Part shown: piece after piece, positions 1-7,172 of the stretch
Numbering within the stretch: position 1 is the first letter of the stretch
Layout of the letters: each line of letters opens with the position of its first letter
Assembly: GCA_903958915.1 (NCBI GenBank)
Contig: CAJBVC010000633.1
Coordinates: forward strand, 1-15,023
Source of the DNA: an uncultured beta proteobacterium
GTDB taxonomy: Bacteria; Pseudomonadota; Gammaproteobacteria; Burkholderiales; Burkholderiaceae_C
Reading direction: 5' to 3'
Length of the DNA stretch: 15,023 nucleotides
Program-made: the position numbers and the translations under genes
Notes under the pieces: model-generated
The model's database searches: none
Told to the model about the DNA's origin: nothing
The model's input: only the letters and a program-made list of their open reading frames with translations

Positions 1-624
1 CTGTTGCTGGGGACCCTGCGCGAGGGCCTCGACAGTATTGCCTACCCGTCCACGCGGACCAGTGCGTTCCTGGAGTCCCTGATGGCGCTACATCAAAAGG
101 CCTTCCGGGTAGCGCAGAAGCCAGCCGAAGAGATAGCAGAACCCGTACCGGTACCGCGCACCAGCGCCTCGGTTCGGCTGGTTGAAACGGGCGATCCATG
201 GGTGGCACCGCAGGAGGCCGAGGCTTCCAATTTCATCGAATTGCAGGACTTAGGCGCAGACGTGTCTGCAGGCGCGAACGCAAGCGAAGAGCGCGCAGCG
301 GGTGTGGATTCCGGGGAGACGGCACAGGCTGTGGCCCCAGTGTCGGGAACATCGTCTTTTGCCAACTTGCAGCTGGGTTCCTGGGTTGAAATGCGGGTGC
401 AGGACCGCTGGGTACGAACCCAGTTGACATGGGCCAGTCCGCATGGAACACTGTTCCTGTTTACCAGCGCCTATGGCACCTCGCAATCCATGACGCGCAG
501 ATCGCGCGATAAGATGGTAGCGGCCGGGTCGCTGCGCCTGATCGCTGGACAACCGGTGGTTGAAGGGGCGTTGAATGCGGTCGCGCAGATAGCCATGCGC
601 AACAGCGTCGATACTGTGATCTAA
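1..624 (+). CDS. DUF1631 family protein, C-terminal part (5' end outside window)
   Basis: The reading frame is open from base 1 to the TAA at 622-624, so only about 207 C-terminal residues are present; the true start lies upstream. The segment begins with a helical stretch (LREGLDSIAYPSTRTSAFLE). A variable acidic, Ala-rich linker follows (roughly bases 120-360). The protein ends in a conserved block with GSWVEM, WVRTQLTWASPHGTLFLFT and QSMTRRSRDKM, and then a tail with AMRNSVDTVI. This ending is characteristic of DUF1631 proteins of Burkholderiales, which are sometimes mislabelled thymidine phosphorylase. Their biochemical function is not established. The last block alternates short beta-strand-like segments and could be a small beta-barrel; that is inference. 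The receiver gene follows after 11 bases in the same direction, so the two are probably cotranscribed. Confidence 0.8.
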   Translation: MLLGTLREGLDSIAYPSTRTSAFLESLMALHQKAFRVAQKPAEEIAEPVPVPRTSASVRLVETGDPWVAPQEAEASNFIELQDLGADVSAGANASEERAAGVDSGETAQAVAPVSGTSSFANLQLGSWVEMRVQDRWVRTQLTWASPHGTLFLFTSAYGTSQSMTRRSRDKMVAAGSLRLIAGQPVVEGALNAVAQIAMRNSVDTVI

Positions 625-635
625 GGTCTTATCTC

Positions 636-1013
636 ATGCGTGCCCTGAAAGTTCTTGTCGCGGAAGACAACACCATTAACCAGAGACTGGTCATTGCCAT
701 GCTCAACGCCCTTGGTCATACAGGTGTGGTGGTGGGTGACGGCGACAAGGCATTGAAATGCCTGTCCAAACTGACGTTCGATGTGGTGCTGATGGATGTC
801 ATGATGCCGCAGATGGATGGTCTTGAAGCGCTGGCTGCAATTCGCCTGCAGGAGCAGGCCACCGGCATCCATTTGCCCATCATCATGGCGACTGCCCATG
901 ACGAGCCCGGGGATCGGGCGCGTTACAAAAAGGCTGGCGCGGACGGCTACGTGGCTAAACCCATCGATCAAAACGCACTTCAGGCGGAGCTGCAACGGGT
1001 CCTTGGCGGGTGA
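636..1013 (+). CDS. stand-alone CheY-like response regulator receiver
   Basis: This 125-residue protein consists of a single receiver domain with no output domain. Visible landmarks are the acidic pocket E10-D11, the phosphoacceptor D54 in VVLMDVMMPQMDG, the conserved switch Thr T86 in IIMATAH, and K108 in the AKPI motif. The set is complete, so it should be phosphorylated by a histidine kinase or Hpt protein. Its sequence (EDNTINQRL, MMPQMDGLEAL) is closer to the receivers of hybrid kinases than to enteric CheY. AAGG at 623-626 lies 9 bases before the ATG and overlaps the upstream stop codon. The gene sits between a DUF1631 gene and a chemoreceptor gene. No kinase is visible in the window, so the partner is unknown. 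A role in chemotaxis is possible from context but not shown. Confidence 0.92.
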   Translation: MRALKVLVAEDNTINQRLVIAMLNALGHTGVVVGDGDKALKCLSKLTFDVVLMDVMMPQMDGLEALAAIRLQEQATGIHLPIIMATAHDEPGDRARYKKAGADGYVAKPIDQNALQAELQRVLGG

Positions 1014-1115
1014 ACTGTAGCGTGCCAGCGCAGGCAGGTGTTGGTACCGTCAATGGCAGTAAGATCGATAGATTGACCCACGCTCCGTTGTGTGACCCTT
1101 TACTCGTGAAGCCTT

Positions 1116-3470
1116 ATGCAGACTGACTCAAAAAGCGTTCGAACACCGACGTGGCTCAAGCCCGGAGTGGCCTTGATGCAGCGGCTGAAGATGTCGTTCA
1201 AGCTGTCGATACTGGCGGTGCTGGCGTTGGTGCCACTGGTGGTTGTAAGTTTTGTCCAGGTTTCTTCGTCCCTGAGCGATTACGCCACTGCACGCAGCGA
1301 CATGGCTGGCGCGCAAGGCACCGACATGATTACCGATGTGGTGACTGAAGTGCAGCACCAGCGTGTATTGCTGTTGCTGGCATCCAATCCTGAGTTTGCT
1401 GCGCAACTGTCCCAGACGCGGGTGACTTTGGAAAAACATGTGGCATCGCTGGACCGCTGGATCAAGGAGCACCCGGAACTAGGACTCGATAAGCACTGGT
1501 CGACGCTCAAACCGCAAGTGGAGTCCCTTTCGTTGAGCAGGGACGCGAAGGATATGGAGGGTTTTGCCAAGCACAGCCGGGTCGTGGACGAACTGCGTAA
1601 ATTCGCCCTTTTCGTCGGTGAAACTTCCGGCCTCGTGCTCGACCCGATTGCTGACACCTATTTCTTGCAGAACGTGATGACTGCCCATGCGATTCCGTGG
1701 CTGGAGTCGGCCAGTCGGTTGCGTGCTGTGGCGGCTGCGTGGTGGGGACAGGCGCCGGATCGTGACAGCCAAGTCGCTTCGATCCCGATGCTGGTGGAGA
1801 TTCTCAATGCCAGAACGCAAGGGGTCGGCGAGCAATTTGAAGCATTGGCCCGCACCGGGGAGTCGGTGTTGCCACGCCAAGCAGATGCGGCCTTGATCGC
1901 CACACGGGCGCTTACCCAACAGGCCAGTCAGCAGTTTTTCAAGAACCCCAGCCAGGAAAGCGCCAAAGCCCTGATGGACTTGGGCGACAAGGTGCTGGAG
2001 TCAGGCCGCGCTTTTCGGCACGAGGCATCCGACACGCTCATGGCCAAACTCAGTGCGCGCGAGAGCGCCTCGTTGCGCTCTGCAGTCTTGCTGGGCGGTC
2101 TGGCGTGCACCGGTCTCCTGTTGGCGGTGTATTTCTTGTTGAGCTTTTCCAAGGCCACGATCAGTACGCTCTCTGTGTTGCATGCGGGCTTGCAGGAGGG
2201 GACCAGGGGCAACCTGGCGATCAAGGTTGATCCCAACGGTACCGATGAGTTGGCTCTGATCGGTCTGGAGTTCGAGAAGATGTTGTCGGTGCTGTCGTCC
2301 CTGGTGGCCGATGTGCGCAGTGCTTCCAGCATGGTGACCCATGTGGGCGGCCAACTTGTGGAAGACGGACATTCGCTGTCGCAGCGTACGCAATCGCAGG
2401 CAGCAAGTCTGGAAGAGGCGACTTCCAATGTGGGTGAGGTCAGCGAGACCGTGGCACGCAACTCGGAAGCGGCACAGGAGGTCAGCATGATGACCAAGAG
2501 CCTGCACCAGGAGGCGGAAAACGCCACCGACCTGATGGCACGTACCGTGGACGGCATGGGCGAATTGCAAACCACCTCGAACCGCATGACCGAGATCATC
2601 GGAACCATCGATGGCATCGCCTTTCAGACCAACCTGCTGGCGCTCAATGCGGCGGTAGAGGCGGCCCGGGCGGGGGAGCAGGGCAAGGGGTTTGCAGTGG
2701 TGGCTGCGGAAGTGCGCAGTCTGGCACGCCGTAGCCAGACCGCTGCAGGTGAAGTGCGCGCCATGATCGCCGATTCCGCGGCGCGCGTAGGGACGACCGT
2801 GCAGGCCATTGAGGCTGTCAACCACTTGATGAGCAGCCTGGTCACAGGTATCCGCGAGATCGCGCAAAACGTGGACACCATGGCCGAAGGCAGCGTCAAG
2901 CAGAGCATCGCACTGGCCGAGGTGGTGCAGGCGGTGGGGGACCTGGACAAGGTGACGATCGAGAATTCGGGTCTGGTGGACCGCACATCGCACCGTTCCA
3001 ATCGGTTGATGCAGCGGTCACGCCAACTGGAGCAGGCGGTAACACATATCAAGTTGCGCCAGGGCACGGCCGACGAGGCCCTGGCCCTTGCCAAGCGGGC
3101 ACACGCGCTGGTGCAGTCGGTTGGTTTCGACAATGCCTTCCCCGTGTTTCACGATCCCCGCGGCGGCTTTGTGGACCGCGATTTGTATGTGTTTGTCTTC
3201 GACCGTGAAGGCGTATACCGTGTGATGGGTGCGGACCAGCGCCGTGTTGGCACAAGTTTGTCGGAAGCTCCCGGCGTGGATGCCCAGCAGTTGCTGGAAG
3301 ACGCCTGGGAGCGATGCAATCAGGGCGGCGGCTGGGTGGAGTACAACATTGTGAACCCTGTGACCGGTGATGTGCGTGGCAAGGCCTCCTATGTTCTGCC
3401 GATCGACCAGAACTTGCTGATTGGTTGTGGTGCCTACCGAGCAGCTCTGACGGAGCACGACACGCTGTAA
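1116..3470 (+). CDS. methyl-accepting chemotaxis protein with C-terminal Cache-like domain
   Basis: This 784-residue protein is an inner-membrane chemoreceptor that should feed a CheA/CheW array. TM1 spans about residues 29-49. A mostly helical periplasmic domain (about 50-318) contains [15 protein letters not shown]2 is about 320-343, HAMP about 344-398, and the MA signalling domain about 410-645. The hairpin tip reads [20 protein letters not shown] (501-520), followed by [20 protein letters not shown]. After the coiled coil comes a further domain (about 655-775) with [36 protein letters not shown] and LIGCGAYR. This looks like a single Cache-type sensor placed in the cytoplasm. No NWETF-like CheR pentapeptide ends the protein. 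The ATG at 1116 gives a short basic N-terminus before TM1, as expected. The preceding 102 bases show no convincing promoter. Confidence 0.95.
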   Translation: MQTDSKSVRTPTWLKPGVALMQRLKMSFKLSILAVLALVPLVVVSFVQVSSSLSDYATARSDMAGAQGTDMITDVVTEVQHQRVLLLLASNPEFAAQLSQTRVTLEKHVASLDRWIKEHPELGLDKHWSTLKPQVESLSLSRDAKDMEGFAKHSRVVDELRKFALFVGETSGLVLDPIADTYFLQNVMTAHAIPWLESASRLRAVAAAWWGQAPDRDSQVASIPMLVEILNARTQGVGEQFEALARTGESVLPRQADAALIATRALTQQASQQFFKNPSQESAKALMDLGDKVLESGRAFRHEASDTLMAKLSARESASLRSAVLLGGLACTGLLLAVYFLLSFSKATISTLSVLHAGLQEGTRGNLAIKVDPNGTDELALIGLEFEKMLSVLSSLVADVRSASSMVTHVGGQLVEDGHSLSQRTQSQAASLEEATSNVGEVSETVARNSEAAQEVSMMTKSLHQEAENATDLMARTVDGMGELQTTSNRMTEIIGTIDGIAFQTNLLALNAAVEAARAGEQGKGFAVVAAEVRSLARRSQTAAGEVRAMIADSAARVGTTVQAIEAVNHLMSSLVTGIREIAQNVDTMAEGSVKQSIALAEVVQAVGDLDKVTIENSGLVDRTSHRSNRLMQRSRQLEQAVTHIKLRQGTADEALALAKRAHALVQSVGFDNAFPVFHDPRGGFVDRDLYVFVFDREGVYRVMGADQRRVGTSLSEAPGVDAQQLLEDAWERCNQGGGWVEYNIVNPVTGDVRGKASYVLPIDQNLLIGCGAYRAALTEHDTL

Positions 3471-3492
3471 TGCGCGCAGGCTGGGGCTACTC

Positions 3493-4011
3493 CTAAAGTG
3501 GGTGCTCGGCGTAGTAGCGTCCACCATGAAACAGCAACGGTGACGCACCCGTGCGGTGGGAACATCGTTCCACTTCCCCGACGAAAATCACGTGGTCGCC
3601 TTCCTCATACTGGCTGCGATTGAAGCACTCAAAGCTGGCTGCTGAGCCGTCCAGAACAGGTGCGCCGCCGGCACCTTGCGAATAGGCAACGCCAGCAAAG
3701 CGATCGATATCCTTGGTGGCAAACTGTCGGGCCAGGGCCTGTTGGTCGGCACTCAAAATGTTGATGGCATAGTGCGAACCGGCTGAGAACGCTCCCATGG
3801 AGCCGGCCAGACGTGACAGACTCCACAGCACCAGAGGCGGGCTCAGTGAAACCGAGTTGAAAGAATTCGCTGTGAGACCGATCAAGTCGCCACTGGCGGC
3901 ACGCGCAGTGACGATGGTCACCCCGGTTGCGAACATGCCCAAGGCTTGACGAAATTCGTTGCTGGAGAAATTGGGGGAAAGCGCCCGAGCTGGGCTGGTG
4001 GGCAAAAGCAT
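3493..4011 (-). CDS. flavin reductase family protein (FMN-binding split barrel)
   Basis: This 172-residue protein matches the short NAD(P)H:flavin oxidoreductases that supply reduced FMN/FAD to two-component monooxygenases (HpaC-like). Family landmarks are FRQALGMFATGVTIVTA (20-36), GLTANSFNSVSLSPPLVLWS (45-64, flavin-binding region), YAINILSADQQALARQFATK (81-100), FECFNRSQYEEGDHVIFVGE (127-146, including the conserved GDH) and the C-terminal HGGRYY (162-167). The length is typical for the family. It converges on the chemoreceptor (22-base gap) and diverges from the carboxypeptidase gene (74-base gap). No two-component oxygenase subunit is visible nearby. The neighbouring Baeyer-Villiger-type enzyme carries its own NADPH site and should not need a reductase, so the partner is unknown. 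No Shine-Dalgarno sequence is evident before the ATG. A start a few residues downstream cannot be excluded. Confidence 0.92.
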   Translation of the reverse strand: MLLPTSPARALSPNFSSNEFRQALGMFATGVTIVTARAASGDLIGLTANSFNSVSLSPPLVLWSLSRLAGSMGAFSAGSHYAINILSADQQALARQFATKDIDRFAGVAYSQGAGGAPVLDGSAASFECFNRSQYEEGDHVIFVGEVERCSHRTGASPLLFHGGRYYAEHPL

Positions 4012-4085
4012 GCAGGGAATTTAACCGAATTCTGTTGTCCCTTTGTCAGATGCTGTCACCGCAAAACGAACCCTACAATCCAGCG
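4012..4085. promoter_or_regulatory. divergent intergenic region with two putative promoters close to the start codons
   Basis: This 74-base gap serves both the flavin reductase (-) and the carboxypeptidase (+). On the + strand TACAAT (4074-4079) lies only 6 bases before the ATG at 4086; the best -35 candidate, CTGTCA at 4053-4058, is at a short 15-base spacing. On the - strand a CTGACA-like -35 and a TTAAAT-like -10 are 19 bases apart, with the -10 ending 7 bases before the ATG at 4011. Neither start has a clear Shine-Dalgarno sequence. The layout would fit leaderless or near-leaderless transcripts. The promoter calls are inference. Confidence 0.35.
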
Positions 4086-4973
4086 ATGCTTTTTCAATCT
4101 GTTGTCGTTGCCTGGTTTGCTATATTTTCCATAGCTGCTTGCGCAGTCCCGGCGCGCTATTGCGTTGATTATTCCCGAACGATTCCCAACGTGAAGCCGG
4201 CCCTGTGTGAACAGGCGCAACTCGTAGACATGCAGGCGCGGTCGGTGCTGGGTCGCCCAATTTGGGGGCGTGACATTGCTCCGGCGGATGCCCGCTTGCG
4301 TGTGCTGGTGGTGGGCGCCATGCATGGTGATGAGATGTCGTCCACTTCGCTGGTGTTCCACTGGATCGGACTGGCGCAAACGCCGCTGGGCGATACGCCA
4401 GACCCCATCCATTGGCGCTTCATTCCTGCGTTGAACCCTGATGGGCTGTTTTCGCGCCCGGTCAAGCGGGTCAATGCGCACGGGGTGGATTTGAATCGTA
4501 ATTTCCCGACTCCCAACTGGGCACGTGATGCGCGCAATTACTGGGAAAAACGAACGCGGCGTGATCCGCGCCGCTGGCCTGGCAGCAAACCCCTGTCAGA
4601 ACCGGAGTCGCGCTTTCTTCTCGGGCAAATGGACAGTTTCAAGCCCAACCTTATCGTCAGCGTCCACGCGCCTTTTGGACTGCTTGATTTTGACGGACCG
4701 TCTGTGCCGCCCAGCAAGTTGGGTCGCCTCTACCTGGACCAGGTTGGTATCTACCCGGGGTCGCTGGGCAACTATGGCGGCATCCACAAACGCATTCCGG
4801 TGGTGACGATTGAACTTCCCAGCGCGTCGCGCACGCCAACCGAGGCGGAAATCCGCCAGATCTGGCTCGATTTGCTGCGCTGGACCTCCGAACGCCTTGG
4901 TACCGGCTTAACTGCGCAAGCGGTGGCGAGCGAATGTGTTGGGCCAGAGTGCGAGAAAGTGGGGCAGCCATGA
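4086..4973 (+). CDS. exported M14-type zinc carboxypeptidase / murein peptide amidase-like protein
   Basis: This 295-residue metallopeptidase is probably exported. Zinc-ligand and catalytic positions of the M14 family are visible: H80 and E83 in GAMHGDEMSS, the substrate-binding N137-R138 in HGVDLNRNFP, the third ligand H194 in VSVHAPFG, and the general base E243 in VTIELPS. The protein therefore looks catalytically intact. It resembles MpaA-like amidases of peptidoglycan peptides more than pancreatic-type enzymes. The N-terminus is hydrophobic (residues 1-20) and ends in IAAC, which fits a lipobox, though the usual basic residues before the hydrophobic stretch are missing. Cys26/Cys41 and Cys284/Cys289 could form disulfides in the periplasm. 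I chose the ATG at 4086 because it starts right at the signal sequence; the frame stays open upstream to 3927. The TGA overlaps the next ATG (ATGA at 4970-4973). Confidence 0.82.
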   Translation: MLFQSVVVAWFAIFSIAACAVPARYCVDYSRTIPNVKPALCEQAQLVDMQARSVLGRPIWGRDIAPADARLRVLVVGAMHGDEMSSTSLVFHWIGLAQTPLGDTPDPIHWRFIPALNPDGLFSRPVKRVNAHGVDLNRNFPTPNWARDARNYWEKRTRRDPRRWPGSKPLSEPESRFLLGQMDSFKPNLIVSVHAPFGLLDFDGPSVPPSKLGRLYLDQVGIYPGSLGNYGGIHKRIPVVTIELPSASRTPTEAEIRQIWLDLLRWTSERLGTGLTAQAVASECVGPECEKVGQP

Positions 4974-6445
4974 CTGTGATCGATGTTGCCATTGTGGGCG
5001 CCGGCTTTGGCGGCCTGTGCGCCGCTATTCGATTGCGCCAAAGCGGAGTGGAGGCGATCCGCATACTGGAGCGCTCCGGCGAAGTGGGCGGTACCTGGCG
5101 CGATAACACTTACCCAGGGTGCGCCTGTGATGTGCCGTCGCACCTTTACTCTTTTTCTTTCGAGCCCAATCCCCACTGGAGCCGACCTTACCCGCAGCAG
5201 CAGGAAATCCAGGACTACATCCTGACCCTGACTGAAAAGTACCAGTTGCGCCAACATATCGCGTTCCACACCACCGTCCAGTCCCTGCGCTGGTTGTCCG
5301 AGGCGTCGTGCTGGGAGATCAGTCTGGAGCGGCAAGCGCCGTTGCGGGCTCGGTACGTGGTGCTTGCCACCGGACCCCTGAACAAGCCTGCCATCCCCGA
5401 CCTACCCGGCGTGGGTGACTTTGCTGGACCCACATTTCACTCGGGCGAATGGCGCCATGATGTGGCGCTTGCTGGCAAACGTATCGCGGTGGTGGGAACC
5501 GGGGCTAGTGCGATCCAGTTTGTGCCCGAGATTGCTGAGCAGGCAGCCCATGTGGCTGTGTTTCAGCGCACTGCGGCCTGGGTGATGCCCCGATGGGACC
5601 AGCCCTACGGGGCGGTCCGACGCTGGGCTTACCGCCATGTGCCGGGTTTGCAGCGCCTGAGCCGCTGGCGTGTTTACTGGTTCAACGAGTGGATTGGAAT
5701 GGGCTTCATGGGTTCCAAACGCATGCAGGGACTTTTGCGCAAGCTCAGCGGCCACCATTTACGCAGCCAGGTTGCTGAGCCTGCCTTGCAGTCGGCACTG
5801 ACGCCGGATTTCAACCCCGGATGCAAACGGCTGCTGATTTCCAACACCTGGTTTCCGGCCTTGCAACGGTCCAACGTGCAATTGGTGACCAATGGCATTG
5901 CCCGCGTGGTTCCGCAAGGGCTGGTCGCCGCAGACGGCACGCTGCACGCTTGTGATGTGATCATTTGGGGCACTGGATTCAAAGCCACCGAATTCGTTGC
6001 CCCGATGCGTGTCTATGGTGAGCCCTGTGCAGATGGAGCACCCGGCGCACCGGCGCCTGAACTGGCTTCCATGTGGCGCAGCAGCCCGGCAGCGACCCGT
6101 TTGGGAGTTACGGTCGCCGGTTTCCCCAATCTCTTCATGCTGGTGGGCCCCAATACCGGTCTGGGGCACAACTCCATCATTTTCATGATCGAGTGCCAGG
6201 TCCACTACATCGTGATGGCGCTGGAGTCGACAAAAAGTCGGGGGCAACCGGTACTGCGTTTGCGTCCCGAGGTGCAACGTGACGACTACGCGCTGGTGCA
6301 GCAGAAGATGCAACGCACCGTGTGGGCTTCGGGCTGCAAGAGCTGGTACCAGCATGCTGACGGCCACATCGATACCTTGTGGCCCGGCTACACCTGGGAA
6401 TACTGGCTCCAGACGCGGCGCTTTCAGATTGGCGATTACCTGTAG
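4970..6445 (+). CDS. flavin-containing (Baeyer-Villiger-type) monooxygenase
   Basis: This 491-residue enzyme is a class B flavoprotein monooxygenase using FAD, NADPH and O2. It has the FAD Rossmann motif GAGFGG (10-15), the ERSGEVGGTWRDNTYPGCAC region (34-53), the Baeyer-Villiger fingerprint FAGPTFHSGEWR (151-162) and the NADPH motif GTGASA (176-181). A second conserved block near the end reads NLFMLVGPNTGLGHNS. The length is that of compact type I BVMOs. The substrate (a ketone, lactone precursor or other hydrophobic molecule) cannot be read from the sequence. The fingerprint usually ends in Pro or Asp after Trp; here it is Arg, so sulfoxidation or N-hydroxylation is a fair alternative. The ATG overlaps the stop codon of the carboxypeptidase, suggesting translational coupling. 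I took the ATG at 4970 because the Rossmann fold starts directly after it. Confidence 0.93.
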   Translation: MTVIDVAIVGAGFGGLCAAIRLRQSGVEAIRILERSGEVGGTWRDNTYPGCACDVPSHLYSFSFEPNPHWSRPYPQQQEIQDYILTLTEKYQLRQHIAFHTTVQSLRWLSEASCWEISLERQAPLRARYVVLATGPLNKPAIPDLPGVGDFAGPTFHSGEWRHDVALAGKRIAVVGTGASAIQFVPEIAEQAAHVAVFQRTAAWVMPRWDQPYGAVRRWAYRHVPGLQRLSRWRVYWFNEWIGMGFMGSKRMQGLLRKLSGHHLRSQVAEPALQSALTPDFNPGCKRLLISNTWFPALQRSNVQLVTNGIARVVPQGLVAADGTLHACDVIIWGTGFKATEFVAPMRVYGEPCADGAPGAPAPELASMWRSSPAATRLGVTVAGFPNLFMLVGPNTGLGHNSIIFMIECQVHYIVMALESTKSRGQPVLRLRPEVQRDDYALVQQKMQRTVWASGCKSWYQHADGHIDTLWPGYTWEYWLQTRRFQIGDYL

Positions 6446-6498
6446 TTGCTGGTGGTCTTCCGGCGTGATCAGACCTGGACGAGGCCCACGCCAGATCC

Positions 6499-6519
6499 GA
6501 AATCTGAAATCTGAAATCA
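6499..6519. repeat. 7-bp tandem repeat (GAAATCT, 3 copies)
   Basis: Three head-to-tail copies, GAAATCT at 6499-6505 and 6506-6512 and GAAATCA at 6513-6519, lie in the 169-base gap between the monooxygenase and the hemerythrin-like gene. No hairpin with a T-run or clear promoter was found in this gap. Function is unknown. Confidence 0.6.
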
Positions 6520-6614
6520 GTGTTTCATTTCCTGTATCGATTTGACGACCATGCACGCTGCACTTTTAATCGCGGCAGTGATGGTGGTGTGCAATGACAG
6601 CAGGGAATCAGAAA

Positions 6615-7157
6615 ATGGAACAAGAATTGGTGTCTTTCGAGGTCGGAGGTATTGGACTTGCGAGGCTCGATGTGCTGCATCGCAAAGTTATCGTGCTGCT
6701 AACTCAGCTGAGCGAGTGTGCGGAGGCGCAACTGGTTGAATTGGGGCAACGAACCGACGAATTCCAGCGATTGCTGGGTGACTTGTCCGACACTTTTCTC
6801 GATCAGTTTCGCTGTGAAAGTGCGCTTCACCGTGCTGTGGCGTACCCGTTAGCAGAGTTGCATGGCCGCAAGCATGAAGCTCTGATTCAGCGTGTTGCAC
6901 ACCTACGCGCCAATCTGGCAGACCAGCCATCAGCCGATTTAAGTGCCGTTACCACCTGTCTGATGAACGGGTTGGACGAACACACCTTCTTCTGGGACAC
7001 TGGCTACCGCGACTTTCTGCGAGAAGCCAGACCCCAGCCTGCCATGGCTTATGAACCCGTGCCGGCAACAACCCCTCGCGGTATTGCCGCACCGTTCAGA
7101 CTGTTTGCCAGCTCTACAGGGCGGCATCTCGGCATTGCATTGGGGCATGCCCACTAG
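6615..7157 (+). CDS. hemerythrin-like protein with one altered iron ligand
   Basis: This protein of 180 residues (ATG at 6615) fits the four-helix hemerythrin fold. Spacing of the iron ligands follows the family: H22 (LDVLHRK), E68, H83 and H87 (AYPLAELHGRKH; 15 and 19 residues after the Glu), and H123 with D128 (DEHTFFWD, spacing 5). The second-helix His, expected 4 residues before E68, is Gln64 (DQFRCES). So six of seven di-iron ligands are kept. Bacteriohemerythrins bind O2 or serve in iron or oxygen sensing and delivery; with the change, O2 binding may be altered or lost. A tail of about 45 residues after the fold is Pro/Ala-rich and ends in HAH. I prefer the ATG at 6615 because AGGGA (6602-6606) lies 8 bases before it; an in-frame ATG at 6594 would add 7 residues. 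It converges on a chemoreceptor gene with a 15-base gap. Hemerythrin assignment is from spacing, not overall identity. Confidence 0.75.
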   Translation: MEQELVSFEVGGIGLARLDVLHRKVIVLLTQLSECAEAQLVELGQRTDEFQRLLGDLSDTFLDQFRCESALHRAVAYPLAELHGRKHEALIQRVAHLRANLADQPSADLSAVTTCLMNGLDEHTFFWDTGYRDFLREARPQPAMAYEPVPATTPRGIAAPFRLFASSTGRHLGIALGHAH

Positions 7158-7172
7158 CGGATGTAGGCAAAT

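Noticed and set aside
1014..1115. Promoter for the first chemoreceptor starting with TTGACC at 1073-1078
   Set aside because: No acceptable -10 lies 16-18 bases downstream.
2001..2993. Long - strand open frame (330 codons) opposite the first chemoreceptor
   Set aside because: It is antisense to the conserved MA domain, has a His/Arg-rich composition and shows no domain.
3493..4011. Flavin reductase as redox partner of the nearby Baeyer-Villiger-type enzyme
   Set aside because: The monooxygenase has its own FAD and NADPH motifs and belongs to a one-component class; the genes are also divergently transcribed.
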